A DNA stretch of 64,000 nt from Streptomyces sp. NBC_00178. GTDB lineage: Bacteria > Actinomycetota > Actinomycetes > Streptomycetales > Streptomycetaceae. The stretch lies in the NCBI RefSeq assembly GCF_036206005.1, contig NZ_CP108143.1, forward strand, positions 1,736,001-1,800,000, in the 5' to 3' direction. Below the pieces are notes generated by a model. The model had not been told where the DNA came from. It made no database searches and saw only the letters and a program-made list of their open reading frames with translations. Both the position numbers and the translations under genes were made by a program. Position 1 is the first letter of the stretch, and every line of letters starts with the position of its first letter. This document shows, piece after piece, positions 24,809-32,615 of the stretch.

Positions 24809-25579
24809 ATGTCGGTTGCCGAGTCTGGTGGAGCACAGGTCAAGTCCGCGGTTCGGACGGTGGAGCTCCTCGAATACTTCGCAGGGCGCCCCGGTATGCA
24901 TTCGCTGGCCGCCGTGCAGGAGGCCGTGGGCTATCCCAAGTCCAGCCTCTACATGCTCCTGCGCACGCTGGTGGAGCTCGGCTGGGTGGAGACCGACGCG
25001 ACGGGCACGCGGTACGGCATCGGCGTGCGCGCCCTGCTCGTGGGGACCTCGTACATCGACGGTGACGAGGTCGTCGCCGCGGCCCGCCCCACCCTGGACC
25101 GGCTCTCCGACGACACCACGGAGACGATCCACCTGGCCCGGCTGGACGGCACGAACGTGGTCTACCTCGCCACCCGGCAGTCCCAGCACTACCTGCGCCC
25201 CTTCACCCGCGTCGGCCGCCGACTGCCCGCCCACTCCACCTCGCTGGGCAAGGCGCTGCTGGCCACCCACAGCGACGAGCAGGTCCGCAAGATGCTCCCG
25301 GAGACGCTGCCGGCCCTGACCGAGAACACCCTCACCGACCGCGAGAAGCTGATCGAGGAACTGCACGCGGTCCGCGAGCAGGGCTACGCGGTGGACCGCG
25401 AGGAGAACACCCTGGGGCTGCGCTGCTTCGGCGTCGCGATCCCCTACCGCACCCCCGCGCGCGACGCGATCAGCTGTTCGGTGCCGGTCGCCCGGCTCAC
25501 CCCCGCACACGAGCAGATGGTCAAGGACGCCCTGTTCGACGCCCGTGACCGGCTCACCCTTGCGACCCGGAGGCTTTGA
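24809..25579 (+). CDS. IclR-family transcriptional regulator
   Basis: This 256-residue protein has an N-terminal winged helix (SAVRTVELLEYFAG, then YPKSSLYMLLRTLVELGWVE at residues about 45-62) and a C-terminal effector domain with TIHLARLDGTNVVYLA, LPAHSTSLGKALLA and GLRCFGVAIPYRTPARDAISCSVPV landmarks. It is divergent from the ketoglutarate-semialdehyde dehydrogenase gene, with a dyad operator between them, so it most likely controls that operon in response to a sugar acid. A gaagggg site precedes the ATG. Confidence 0.92.
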   Translation: MSVAESGGAQVKSAVRTVELLEYFAGRPGMHSLAAVQEAVGYPKSSLYMLLRTLVELGWVETDATGTRYGIGVRALLVGTSYIDGDEVVAAARPTLDRLSDDTTETIHLARLDGTNVVYLATRQSQHYLRPFTRVGRRLPAHSTSLGKALLATHSDEQVRKMLPETLPALTENTLTDREKLIEELHAVREQGYAVDREENTLGLRCFGVAIPYRTPARDAISCSVPVARLTPAHEQMVKDALFDARDRLTLATRRL

Positions 25580-25583
25580 GGAC

Positions 25584-26057
25584 ATGGATGTCACCCTGCG
25601 CGAGGTACGGGACGGCGACCTGCCCCTGTTCTTCGAGTTCACCAGCGACCCGGAGGCGGTCCGGATGGCCGCCTTCACCAGTGCCGACCCGTCGGACCGG
25701 GCGATGTTCAACGCCCACTGGCAGCGCATCCGGTCCGCCGACACGGTGACCATACGCACCGTGCTCGCCGACGGAGCCGTGGTGGGCAGCGTGGGCGTGT
25801 ACGGGCCGCCGGACGAGCGCGAGGTCACCTTCTGGATCGACCGGGCGCACTGGGGTCGCGGGCTGGCGACCGCCGCGCTGCGGGCGCTGCTCGATGCCGT
25901 ACCGGAGCGTCCGCTGCACGCGCGGGCCGCGGCCGACAACGCGGGTTCCCTGCGGGTCCTGCAGAAGTGCGGGTTCGTCGTGACCGGTACGGACCAGGGG
26001 TACGCCGAGGCCAGGGGCGAGGACACCGACGAGGCGGTCCTGCGGCTCGACGCCTGA
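25584..26057 (+). CDS. GNAT-family N-acetyltransferase (RimJ/RimL-like)
   Basis: This 157-residue protein begins four bases after the iclR stop, so it is in the same transcript. GNAT motifs: VTLREVRDGDLPLFFEF at the start, VTFWIDRAHWGRGLATAALRALL (acetyl-CoA loop) and ARAAADNAGSLRVLQKCGFV near the end. Its substrate is unknown and nothing links it to sugar-acid metabolism except position. Confidence 0.85.
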   Translation: MDVTLREVRDGDLPLFFEFTSDPEAVRMAAFTSADPSDRAMFNAHWQRIRSADTVTIRTVLADGAVVGSVGVYGPPDEREVTFWIDRAHWGRGLATAALRALLDAVPERPLHARAAADNAGSLRVLQKCGFVVTGTDQGYAEARGEDTDEAVLRLDA

Positions 26058-26113
26058 GCTGGGGCGCCTGCGGGCCCTGGGACCGGAACGTGAAAAACCG
26101 GTGAGAAGGGACA

Positions 26114-26144
26114 CGAACGGGAACGGCTCCGACGGTCCCGTTCG
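26114..26144 (+). terminator. Hairpin between the GNAT and PBP genes
   Basis: cgaacggga (26114-26122) pairs perfectly with tcccgttcg (26136-26144), with partial extension outward. It ends 12 bp before the PBP start codon, so it may instead be a leader hairpin affecting PBP translation. Confidence 0.6.
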
Positions 26145-26156
26145 TCCCTCACCGGG

Positions 26157-27608
26157 ATGAACAAGACGATCAGGCGCGCTTCGGTCTTCTGCCTGCTCAT
26201 GGTTCTCGCACTGCTCGTGCGGGCGACCTGGGTACAGGGGTACGAGGCCAAGGCGCTCGCAGACGACGACCACAACCGGCGGAACACGATCGCGCAGTAC
26301 GCGCAGCCGCTCGGGGACATCATCGTGGCCGGCTCCCCGGTCACCGGTTCGAAGGAGACCAGCGGCGACGACCTCCGCTACAAGCGCACCTACGACGGCG
26401 GCGGGCTGTACGCGTCGGTCACCGGCTACAGCTCGCAGGCGTACGGCGCGACGCAGCTGGAGGGCATCTACAGCCATGTGCTCGACGGCACCGACGACCG
26501 GCTCAAGAACCCCACCGACCTGATCACCGGGAAGCAGACGTCCCCGGGCGACGTGCTGACCACCATCGACCCGGACGTGCAGAAGGCCGCCGCGAAGGCG
26601 CTGGGCGACGACCGGGGCGCGGCCGTCGCGATGGACCCGGAGTCCGGCCGGATCCTCGGGATGGTCTCCTCGCCGTCGTACGACCCCTCCGACATCAGCG
26701 GCACGTCGGACGGCGACGCCTGGCAGAAGCTGCTGGACGACAAGGACAAGCCCCTGGTCAACCGGGCACTGCGGCAACCGCTGGCCCCCGGCTCGACGTT
26801 CAAGCTGGTGGTGGCCTCGGCGGCACTGGAGAACGGCCTGTACGACTCCGTGGACCAGCCGACGGACAGCCCGAACCCCTACACCCTGCCGGGCACGTCC
26901 ACGGTCCTGAGGAACGAGAGCGCCTCGGCCCCCTGCGAGAACGCCACGCTGCGGACGGCTCTGCAGTACTCCTGCAACAACGTCTTCGCGAAGGCGGCGG
27001 CCGACCTCGGCCAGGACAAGGTGAAGGCGATGGCGGACGCCTTCGGCTTCGACACCGAGAAGCTGGACGTGCCGGTGCGGGCGGCGCGGAGTGTGTACCC
27101 GACCGGCATGGACAAGGCGCAGACGGCGCTGACCGGCATCGGTCAGTTCGAGGTGACCGCGACCCCGATGCAGATGGCGATGGTCTCGGCGGCCCTCGCC
27201 AACGGCGGCGAGCTGGCCGCCCCGCACATGGTCTCCAAGGTCACGGACTCGGACGGCTCCACCCTGGAGGACTTCCCGGACGGCGACACCGAGCGGGTCG
27301 TGAAGGCCTCGACGGCCGAGCAGCTCCGCAGCGCCATGGTCACCGTCGTGGAGAAGGGCACCGGCACCAACGCCCGCATCCCCGGCGCCGAGGTGGGCGG
27401 CAAGACCGGAACCGCGCAGAACGGCGTGGACAACAGCAACACCCCGTACGCCTGGTTCACCTCCTACGCGAAGGACCGTTCCACCGGCAGGCAGGTCGCC
27501 GTGGCGGTGGTCGTCGAGGACTCCGGCTCGGCCCGCTCGGAGGTCAGCGGCAACGGCCTGGCCGCGCCGATCGCGCAGAAGATGATGAAGGCCGCCCTGA
27601 AGGACTGA
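26157..27608 (+). CDS. Class B penicillin-binding protein (PbpA-like transpeptidase)
   Basis: This 483-residue protein has one N-terminal membrane span (about residues 7-25), a dimerisation/pedestal region and a C-terminal transpeptidase domain. Catalytic motifs are complete: S213-T-F-K in APGSTFKLVVA, S272-C-N in QYSCNNVF and K416-T-G-T in GGKTGTAQNG. It cross-links peptidoglycan outside the membrane. The protein is short, like the PbpA group of actinobacteria, lacking the long N-terminal domain of FtsI. No rodA/ftsW gene is adjacent. A hairpin lies just upstream of the start. Confidence 0.92.
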   Translation: MNKTIRRASVFCLLMVLALLVRATWVQGYEAKALADDDHNRRNTIAQYAQPLGDIIVAGSPVTGSKETSGDDLRYKRTYDGGGLYASVTGYSSQAYGATQLEGIYSHVLDGTDDRLKNPTDLITGKQTSPGDVLTTIDPDVQKAAAKALGDDRGAAVAMDPESGRILGMVSSPSYDPSDISGTSDGDAWQKLLDDKDKPLVNRALRQPLAPGSTFKLVVASAALENGLYDSVDQPTDSPNPYTLPGTSTVLRNESASAPCENATLRTALQYSCNNVFAKAAADLGQDKVKAMADAFGFDTEKLDVPVRAARSVYPTGMDKAQTALTGIGQFEVTATPMQMAMVSAALANGGELAAPHMVSKVTDSDGSTLEDFPDGDTERVVKASTAEQLRSAMVTVVEKGTGTNARIPGAEVGGKTGTAQNGVDNSNTPYAWFTSYAKDRSTGRQVAVAVVVEDSGSARSEVSGNGLAAPIAQKMMKAALKD

Positions 27609-27613
27609 CCCGG

Positions 27614-27656
27614 GCCCCTCCCCCCGCCGGCCGCCGGACGGCCGGCGGGAGGGGCG
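27614..27656. terminator. Bidirectional GC-rich hairpin
   Basis: A long stem formed by gcccct..gccggccg and cggccggcgggaggggc, with a small C bulge, fills the 49-bp gap between the PBP stop and the convergent purine permease stop. Confidence 0.8.
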
Positions 27657-27657
27657 C

Positions 27658-29148
27658 CTACTTCACGCCGAGCAGCTGCTCGACGGGGTCGATGGCGAAG
27701 TAGACGACGAACATCGCCGACGCTCCCCACAGCAGCCAGTGGACCTTCGCGGCCTTGCCGACGACCGCCTGGATCACGACGTACGCGAGGAAGCCGGCCC
27801 CGATGCCGTTGGTGATCGAGTAGGTGAAGGGCATCACGGCGATGGTGAGGAAGGCCGGGACGGCGATCTCGTACCTCTCCCAGTCGATGTGCCGCACCTG
27901 GGCCATCAGCAGGAAGCCGACGGCGATCAGCGCGGGAGCCGCCGCCTGGGCGGGGACGACCGTGACCAGCGGGGTGAGGAACAGGGCCAGGGCGAAGAGA
28001 CCGCCCGTGACCAGGGACGCGAAGCCGGTGCGGGCGCCCTCGCCGACGCCGGCGGTCGACTCGACGTAGGACGTGCTGGAGGAGGCGGACGCCGCCCCGC
28101 CCGCGACGGCCGCCGCGCCGTCGATGAGCAGGACCCGGCCGAGGTGGGGGACCTTGCCGTCCTCGTCGAGGAGTCCGGCCTCGCTGGAGACGCCGACGAC
28201 CGTGCCCATGGTGTCGAAGAAGTCGCTGAGCAGCAGGGTGAAGACGAGCAGCACGATCGTGACGGCCCCGACCTGTTCGAACGCCCCGAAGAGGCTGAAC
28301 GAGCCGAGCAGCCCGAAGTCCGGTGCGGCCACCAGGTCACCGGGGACGGCGGGCACGGTCAGGCCCCAGGCGGTGGGTGCGATGTCGGCGAACTCGTTGA
28401 TGAGGACGGCCACGACGGTCATCGCGACGATGCTGATGAGGATCGCGCCCTTCACCCCGCGGGCCAGCAGCGCGACGGTCAGCAGCACCCCGAGACAGAA
28501 GACGAGGACGGGCCAGCCGGAGAGCTGTCCGGTGAGGCCGAGCTGGACCGGCACGGAGCCCGTCTCGCCGGGGATGCGGGTGGCGAACCCGGCGTCGACG
28601 AAACCGATGAAGGCGACGAACAGTCCGATGCCGACGCTGATGGCGTGCTTGAGCGCCGGCGGGATGGCCTCCATGACCGCCTCGCGCAGCCCGGTGACCA
28701 CGAGGACGCAGATCAGCAGGCCCTCCAGGACGATCAGGCCCATCGCGTCGGGCCAGCTCATCAGCGGCGCGAGCTGGAAGGCCACGACGGCGTTGAGCCC
28801 GAGGCCGGCGGCGAGGGCGAGCGGAAGGTTGCCGGCGAGCCCCATGACGATCGTCATCACGGCGGCCACCAGGGCGGTGGCGGTGACGAGTTGGGGCCCG
28901 GAGAGGTGGTTGCCGAACTTGTCCTCGGCCGACCCGAGGATGATCGGATTGAGCACGAGGATGTAGGCCATCGTGAAGAAGGTCGCGAAGCCGCCACGTA
29001 TCTCGCGCCCGAAGCTCGAACCCCGGGCGCTGACGGAGAAGTAGCGGTCGACGGCGTTCCGCTTCTCCCCGCCCGGCTGGGCCGCGGCGGGCGGCGGCTC
29101 CGGTGCGGGGTCACTCGCGTGCACCGTGGATTCGGCTCTGTCCGGCAT
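27658..29148 (-). CDS. NCS2-family (AzgA-like) purine permease
   Basis: From the ATG at 29148 (aggaga upstream) the protein has 496 residues and about 12-14 membrane segments. NCS2/AzgA landmarks: REIRGGFATFFTMAYILVLNP near the start, NLPLALAAGLGLNAVVAF, LSDFFDTMGTVVGVS and SSSTSYVESTAGVGEGARTG. This subgroup imports adenine, guanine or hypoxanthine with protons. Residues 1-45 are a hydrophilic Pro/Ala-rich tail. Transcription is divergent from the sigma factor gene. Confidence 0.9.
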   Translation of the reverse strand: MPDRAESTVHASDPAPEPPPAAAQPGGEKRNAVDRYFSVSARGSSFGREIRGGFATFFTMAYILVLNPIILGSAEDKFGNHLSGPQLVTATALVAAVMTIVMGLAGNLPLALAAGLGLNAVVAFQLAPLMSWPDAMGLIVLEGLLICVLVVTGLREAVMEAIPPALKHAISVGIGLFVAFIGFVDAGFATRIPGETGSVPVQLGLTGQLSGWPVLVFCLGVLLTVALLARGVKGAILISIVAMTVVAVLINEFADIAPTAWGLTVPAVPGDLVAAPDFGLLGSFSLFGAFEQVGAVTIVLLVFTLLLSDFFDTMGTVVGVSSEAGLLDEDGKVPHLGRVLLIDGAAAVAGGAASASSSTSYVESTAGVGEGARTGFASLVTGGLFALALFLTPLVTVVPAQAAAPALIAVGFLLMAQVRHIDWERYEIAVPAFLTIAVMPFTYSITNGIGAGFLAYVVIQAVVGKAAKVHWLLWGASAMFVVYFAIDPVEQLLGVK

Positions 29149-29275
29149 GGTTCTCCTCGTGGTGTGACGGTCCCGACGGGTAGCTGGATTGTTCACCTGT
29201 CGCGGGGGGGTTCAGGTTTTCGCCGTGTTACGCCTTACTGGGAGCCGCACCCGCGACGCGGCGCCTTTGGGGTGC

Positions 29276-29347
29276 GTGCCGGTACGGCTCCCACCCCGCG
29301 TGCTGGTACGGCTCCCGCCCCGGGTGCCGGTACGGCTCCCGCCCCGC
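29276..29347. repeat. 24-bp tandem repeat, 3 copies
   Basis: Units at 29276-29299, 29300-29323 and 29324-29347 share gtgcyggtacggctcccrccccg with single-base differences. They lie 70 bp upstream of the sigma-factor start and 128 bp upstream of the purine permease start. No gene of convincing composition covers them. Confidence 0.9.
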
Positions 29348-29417
29348 AGACGGGCCCGGGACCGTACACAGCCCGTTTCGAGCGCCCCAGGCTCCCGTAC
29401 AGGAAGAGGTGACCCCT

Positions 29418-29957
29418 GTGAGTACGGTCGCCGACGATGCGGCTTCCGCCGCGTTCCAGGCGTTCTTCGAGGCGCACTATGCCGAACTCACGCGCTTCGC
29501 ACACCTGTTGACCGGTGAGGCCGACACCGCGGACGACCTGGCCGCCGACGCCCTGACGGCGCTCTGGCAGCGCTGGGACCGTGTCGCGGGCGCCGAGCAT
29601 CCGGTGGCCTATGCCAGAGGGGTCGTCGCCAACCTGGCCCGCTCCCGCATCCGCGGCGCGGTGCGGGAACGGCGGCGGATCGCCCTGTTCTGGGCCCCGC
29701 GCGGGGCGGGTGGCTGCCCTGCCGCGGACGGGCCCGACGTCCCGGCCGTCGTGGACGTGCGGGAGGCGCTGCGCCGGCTGCCGTTCCGGAAGCGGGCGTG
29801 CGTGGTCCTGCGCCACGCCTTCGACCTGTCCGAACGGGACACCTCGCTCGTCCTCGGTGTCTCGCTCGGCACGGTCAAGAGCCAGACCTCCAGGGGTGCG
29901 GCGGAACTCCAGCGCCTGCTCGGCGGTGAGTTCGCGGCGGCAGCGGGGCGGGACTGA
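29418..29957 (+). CDS. ECF sigma factor, SigE-family (actinobacterial)
   Basis: Of two GTGs, 29418 has the better spacing to aggaagagg, giving 179 residues. Region 2 is at about residues 12-75 (FQAFFEAHYAELTRFAHLL, DDLAADALTALWQRWDRV) and region 4 at about 115-170 (LRRLPFRKRACVVLRHAFDLSERDTSLVLGVSLGTVKSQTSRG, landmark only). The TVKSQTSRG helix-turn-helix is typical of the SigE-like ECF group in Streptomyces. No anti-sigma gene is next to it; control may be by transcription or another partner. It is convergent with the esterase gene (8 bp between stops). Confidence 0.9.
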   Translation: MSTVADDAASAAFQAFFEAHYAELTRFAHLLTGEADTADDLAADALTALWQRWDRVAGAEHPVAYARGVVANLARSRIRGAVRERRRIALFWAPRGAGGCPAADGPDVPAVVDVREALRRLPFRKRACVVLRHAFDLSERDTSLVLGVSLGTVKSQTSRGAAELQRLLGGEFAAAAGRD

Positions 29958-29965
29958 AGGGTCGG

Positions 29966-31051
29966 CTACCCGGCGCGGAGCCAGGTGTCCAGCCATGCGT
30001 GGACCGCGTGCTGCATGGCCCGGGTGAAGGTGTGACCGGTGTCCGGCCACACCGTGGTGGTGAGCCGGTCGCCCGCCCCCTGGGACTCCCAGACCGTGCG
30101 CAGCTTCGCGTACGCCGCGGCCACCCCGGCGGCCGGGAACAGGGCGTCCAGGGCGCCGGAGTGGAAGAGCGCGGGCTTGGGGGCGGCGAGTGAGGCGACG
30201 TCCGGGATGTCGAGGTGCCGGTGCAGACCGGGGTGGAGCATGAAGTACGCCGACTGCCCGCGCAGCGTGTTGTTCCCCGGGACCATCATGTCCTTGAGCC
30301 CCGTCATCCAGCAGACCGCCGCCGCCGCTCTCACCCCGTCGGACAGGGCGGACAGCTGCCAGGCCCGGTAGGCGCCCATGGAGAAGCCCAGGGCGCCGAC
30401 CCGGCGTTCGTCCACCTCCGGGAGCGAGGCGAGGAAGGCGGCGGCACGCATGTCCTCGTGGGCGGTGAGCCCGGCGAGGGAGGTCCCCAGCTGGAACAGG
30501 TTGGCCGCCAGCGCCTGCTGGTCCTCGTGGGCGAGCGGGCCCCTGTCGCCCCAGCCGAGGGTGTCCACGGCGAGCACGGCGTAGCCCCGGGCGGCCAGGT
30601 CGTCGCCGATGAACCTGCCGTCGTAGTACCGCTCCACCCAGGCGTTGGCCCGGGCCAGGCGCTCCGGGCGGGAGCGCGGCCGCACGGTCTTCTCCCGGCC
30701 GATCGCGAACTCCGCCCCGTGGTCGTGCAGGAGCAGCACGGCCGGGAAGGGCCCCGCCCCGTGCGGCACCAACAGCGAGCCGCGGGCCCGTGCGTGGCGG
30801 CTGAGGGCGAACTCCACGGTACGCCCGGTGTACGAGCGGGCGGAGTACGCGTCGTACGTCACCGGGTCGAACGGGGTGGTTCCCGGGCCGGGCGGCTCCA
30901 GCAGCGCCTCCCCTGCCCTGGCGCGGGCCGCCGCGCGCCAGGCGGCGAAGTCGTCGGTCCCCGCCCTCTCCCAGGACAGGGGGAAGGTCAGTTCGTCCTT
31001 GAGCCGCCCGTGGAAGGCGGGGAGCACCCGGTGGGCGATTCCGGGGATCAC
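29966..31051 (-). CDS. Alpha/beta hydrolase (Abhydrolase_7-like, probable carbohydrate esterase)
   Basis: This 361-residue protein has a hydrolase fold with the nucleophile Ser in VGALGFSMGAYRAW (about residue 225), an Asp near LFHSGALDALFPAAG and the final His in VWPDTGHTFTRAM. The oxyanion segment LLLHDHGAEFAIG is like Abhydrolase_7 proteins often found in polysaccharide-use loci. There is no signal peptide, so it likely acts on imported oligosaccharide esters. The GTG start at 31051 has no good ribosome site and may be further downstream. It follows a pectate lyase gene in the same direction. Confidence 0.72.
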   Translation of the reverse strand: MIPGIAHRVLPAFHGRLKDELTFPLSWERAGTDDFAAWRAAARARAGEALLEPPGPGTTPFDPVTYDAYSARSYTGRTVEFALSRHARARGSLLVPHGAGPFPAVLLLHDHGAEFAIGREKTVRPRSRPERLARANAWVERYYDGRFIGDDLAARGYAVLAVDTLGWGDRGPLAHEDQQALAANLFQLGTSLAGLTAHEDMRAAAFLASLPEVDERRVGALGFSMGAYRAWQLSALSDGVRAAAAVCWMTGLKDMMVPGNNTLRGQSAYFMLHPGLHRHLDIPDVASLAAPKPALFHSGALDALFPAAGVAAAYAKLRTVWESQGAGDRLTTTVWPDTGHTFTRAMQHAVHAWLDTWLRAG

Positions 31052-31171
31052 GCGGTCAGGGGCTGGGGTCTGCCGGGCACGGCTGAGCTCCTCGCGTCGG
31101 GGTGCGGGCCGGAGCGGCGCCTTCCGGGGTGGTGGAAGGGTGCGGTGCCGCTCCGGCCGGCCGGGGTGGCG

Positions 31172-32494
31172 TCAGCGGCCCAGGGGCTTGCCGGCTCCCG
31201 CGCCGAGGCCCACCAGCACGGGGACGACGAGCGGGTGGTCGGTCCTCGTGCGGAGCGTCGGCGTCCAGCCGGCACCCTCGGTGAGCTGCTCGGCGGGCAC
31301 GCCCGCGTTGTGCACGGCGATCAGGTCGGTGCGGCGGCCGTTGACGTAGTTGTCGCCCGCGGTCAGCGAGGACTCGGACCACTTCTTGAGGATCGTCGCC
31401 TTGTCCAGACCGGCGGGCACGGTGAAGGCGTTGTGTTCCGCGACGAGCTTCGACTCCGCGCCGATGCCGTAGGAGTAGCCGTAGGCGGCGCCCCTGCTCA
31501 CGACGAAGTGGTTGTTGTACGAGTCGACCCGGCCGAACCGGACGCGGGGCGCGCGCTCCTTCACGTCCTTGAAGAGGTTGTGGTGCAGGGTGACGCGGAG
31601 CCTGCCCCGGTCGGTGGCCCCGGCACCGTCGCTGTTGCCGATGAGCATGGTCTTGTCGTGGTCCTTGAGGACGTTCCAGGACACGGTGACCAGGTCGGCG
31701 CCGCGCACGATGTCGAAGAGTCCGTCGTGCTGCTGGAAGACCTGCCCGAAGTAGTGGGGCTGGCCGGCGTCGGGGCGGTCGCCGTCGCCGAAGGTGTTGT
31801 GGTCCACCCAGACGTGGCGCGAGCCGTACACGACGAGGTTGTCGTACTCGCTGTTCCAGGCGCCGTGGTCCCCGTCGGTGGGATCCCACTGGGGGAAGCA
31901 GTCGTAGGTGTCCTCGAAGGTGATGTTGCGGATGATCACGTTGGAGACGTTCTTCACCTGGAGACTGGCTCCGACGATCGTGGCGCCCCTGCCGACGCCG
32001 ACGAGCGTGGTGTTGGAGGGGACCTCGACGTCGACCGCGGCGGCCTGCAGCTTCGCGGAGGCGGCTCGGGCGTCCTCCAGCGGGCCCGCCGGGACCTCGT
32101 CGGTGCCCCACACCGCGGGGTCGTAGGCGGCGAGGTACTTCTCCAGGGTGTAGCCGTCCTGCTGGTAGGCCTCGCAGCCGATCGGGGTGCCGTCGGCGTC
32201 GGAGTTGCCGTGGACGGTGCCGGCGATCCTGACGATCTTGGGCGCGTCCCCGGCGTCCTCGAAGGCGGCGACGAGCTCCGCCCGGTCGGTCACGGTGTAG
32301 ACGTGTTCGGGGGTGGCCTGCGAGCCGCCCGTCGTGGAGCCCTCGGCGGCGGCCCAGCCGTCGCCGGCGGGGAGGACGGCTCGCTCGATTCCCTTGTGGG
32401 AGTCGGCCTGGGCGGGGACGGTGACGGCGAGGGCGAGCGACGCGGCGCCCATCGCGACGGCGATGGCTCGGACGTGTCTCCTGCGTGCGGGCAT
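31172..32494 (-). CDS. Secreted pectate lyase, family PL1
   Basis: This 440-residue protein has a Sec signal peptide with cleavage after AQA (about residue 30). PL1 landmarks: NTTLVGVGRGATIVGASLQVKNVSNVIIRNI (about residues 160-190), the calcium-site region WNSEYDNLVVYGSRHVWVDHNTF, DHDKTMLIGNSDG and the catalytic Arg region HHNLFKDVKERAPRVRFG. It cleaves polygalacturonate by beta-elimination outside the cell. A gaagga ribosome site precedes the ATG. It lies downstream of the sugar ABC transporter and is likely part of the same pectin regulon. Confidence 0.94.
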   Translation of the reverse strand: MPARRRHVRAIAVAMGAASLALAVTVPAQADSHKGIERAVLPAGDGWAAAEGSTTGGSQATPEHVYTVTDRAELVAAFEDAGDAPKIVRIAGTVHGNSDADGTPIGCEAYQQDGYTLEKYLAAYDPAVWGTDEVPAGPLEDARAASAKLQAAAVDVEVPSNTTLVGVGRGATIVGASLQVKNVSNVIIRNITFEDTYDCFPQWDPTDGDHGAWNSEYDNLVVYGSRHVWVDHNTFGDGDRPDAGQPHYFGQVFQQHDGLFDIVRGADLVTVSWNVLKDHDKTMLIGNSDGAGATDRGRLRVTLHHNLFKDVKERAPRVRFGRVDSYNNHFVVSRGAAYGYSYGIGAESKLVAEHNAFTVPAGLDKATILKKWSESSLTAGDNYVNGRRTDLIAVHNAGVPAEQLTEGAGWTPTLRTRTDHPLVVPVLVGLGAGAGKPLGR

Positions 32495-32615
32495 GGCGGA
32501 TCCTTCACTGTCGTAGGGGGAGGAGGAACGCGCGGAAAGGGGACCGGCGGAGGCGGGTGGCCCGGGCCGGCGCCGGTCCCCCGGTCGCCGGGGTGCCGGG
32601 CGGAGGGGCCGTGGC

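Noticed and set aside
29276..29347. Repeat array considered as CRISPR
   Set aside because: The three units are directly adjacent without spacers, and no cas genes are present.
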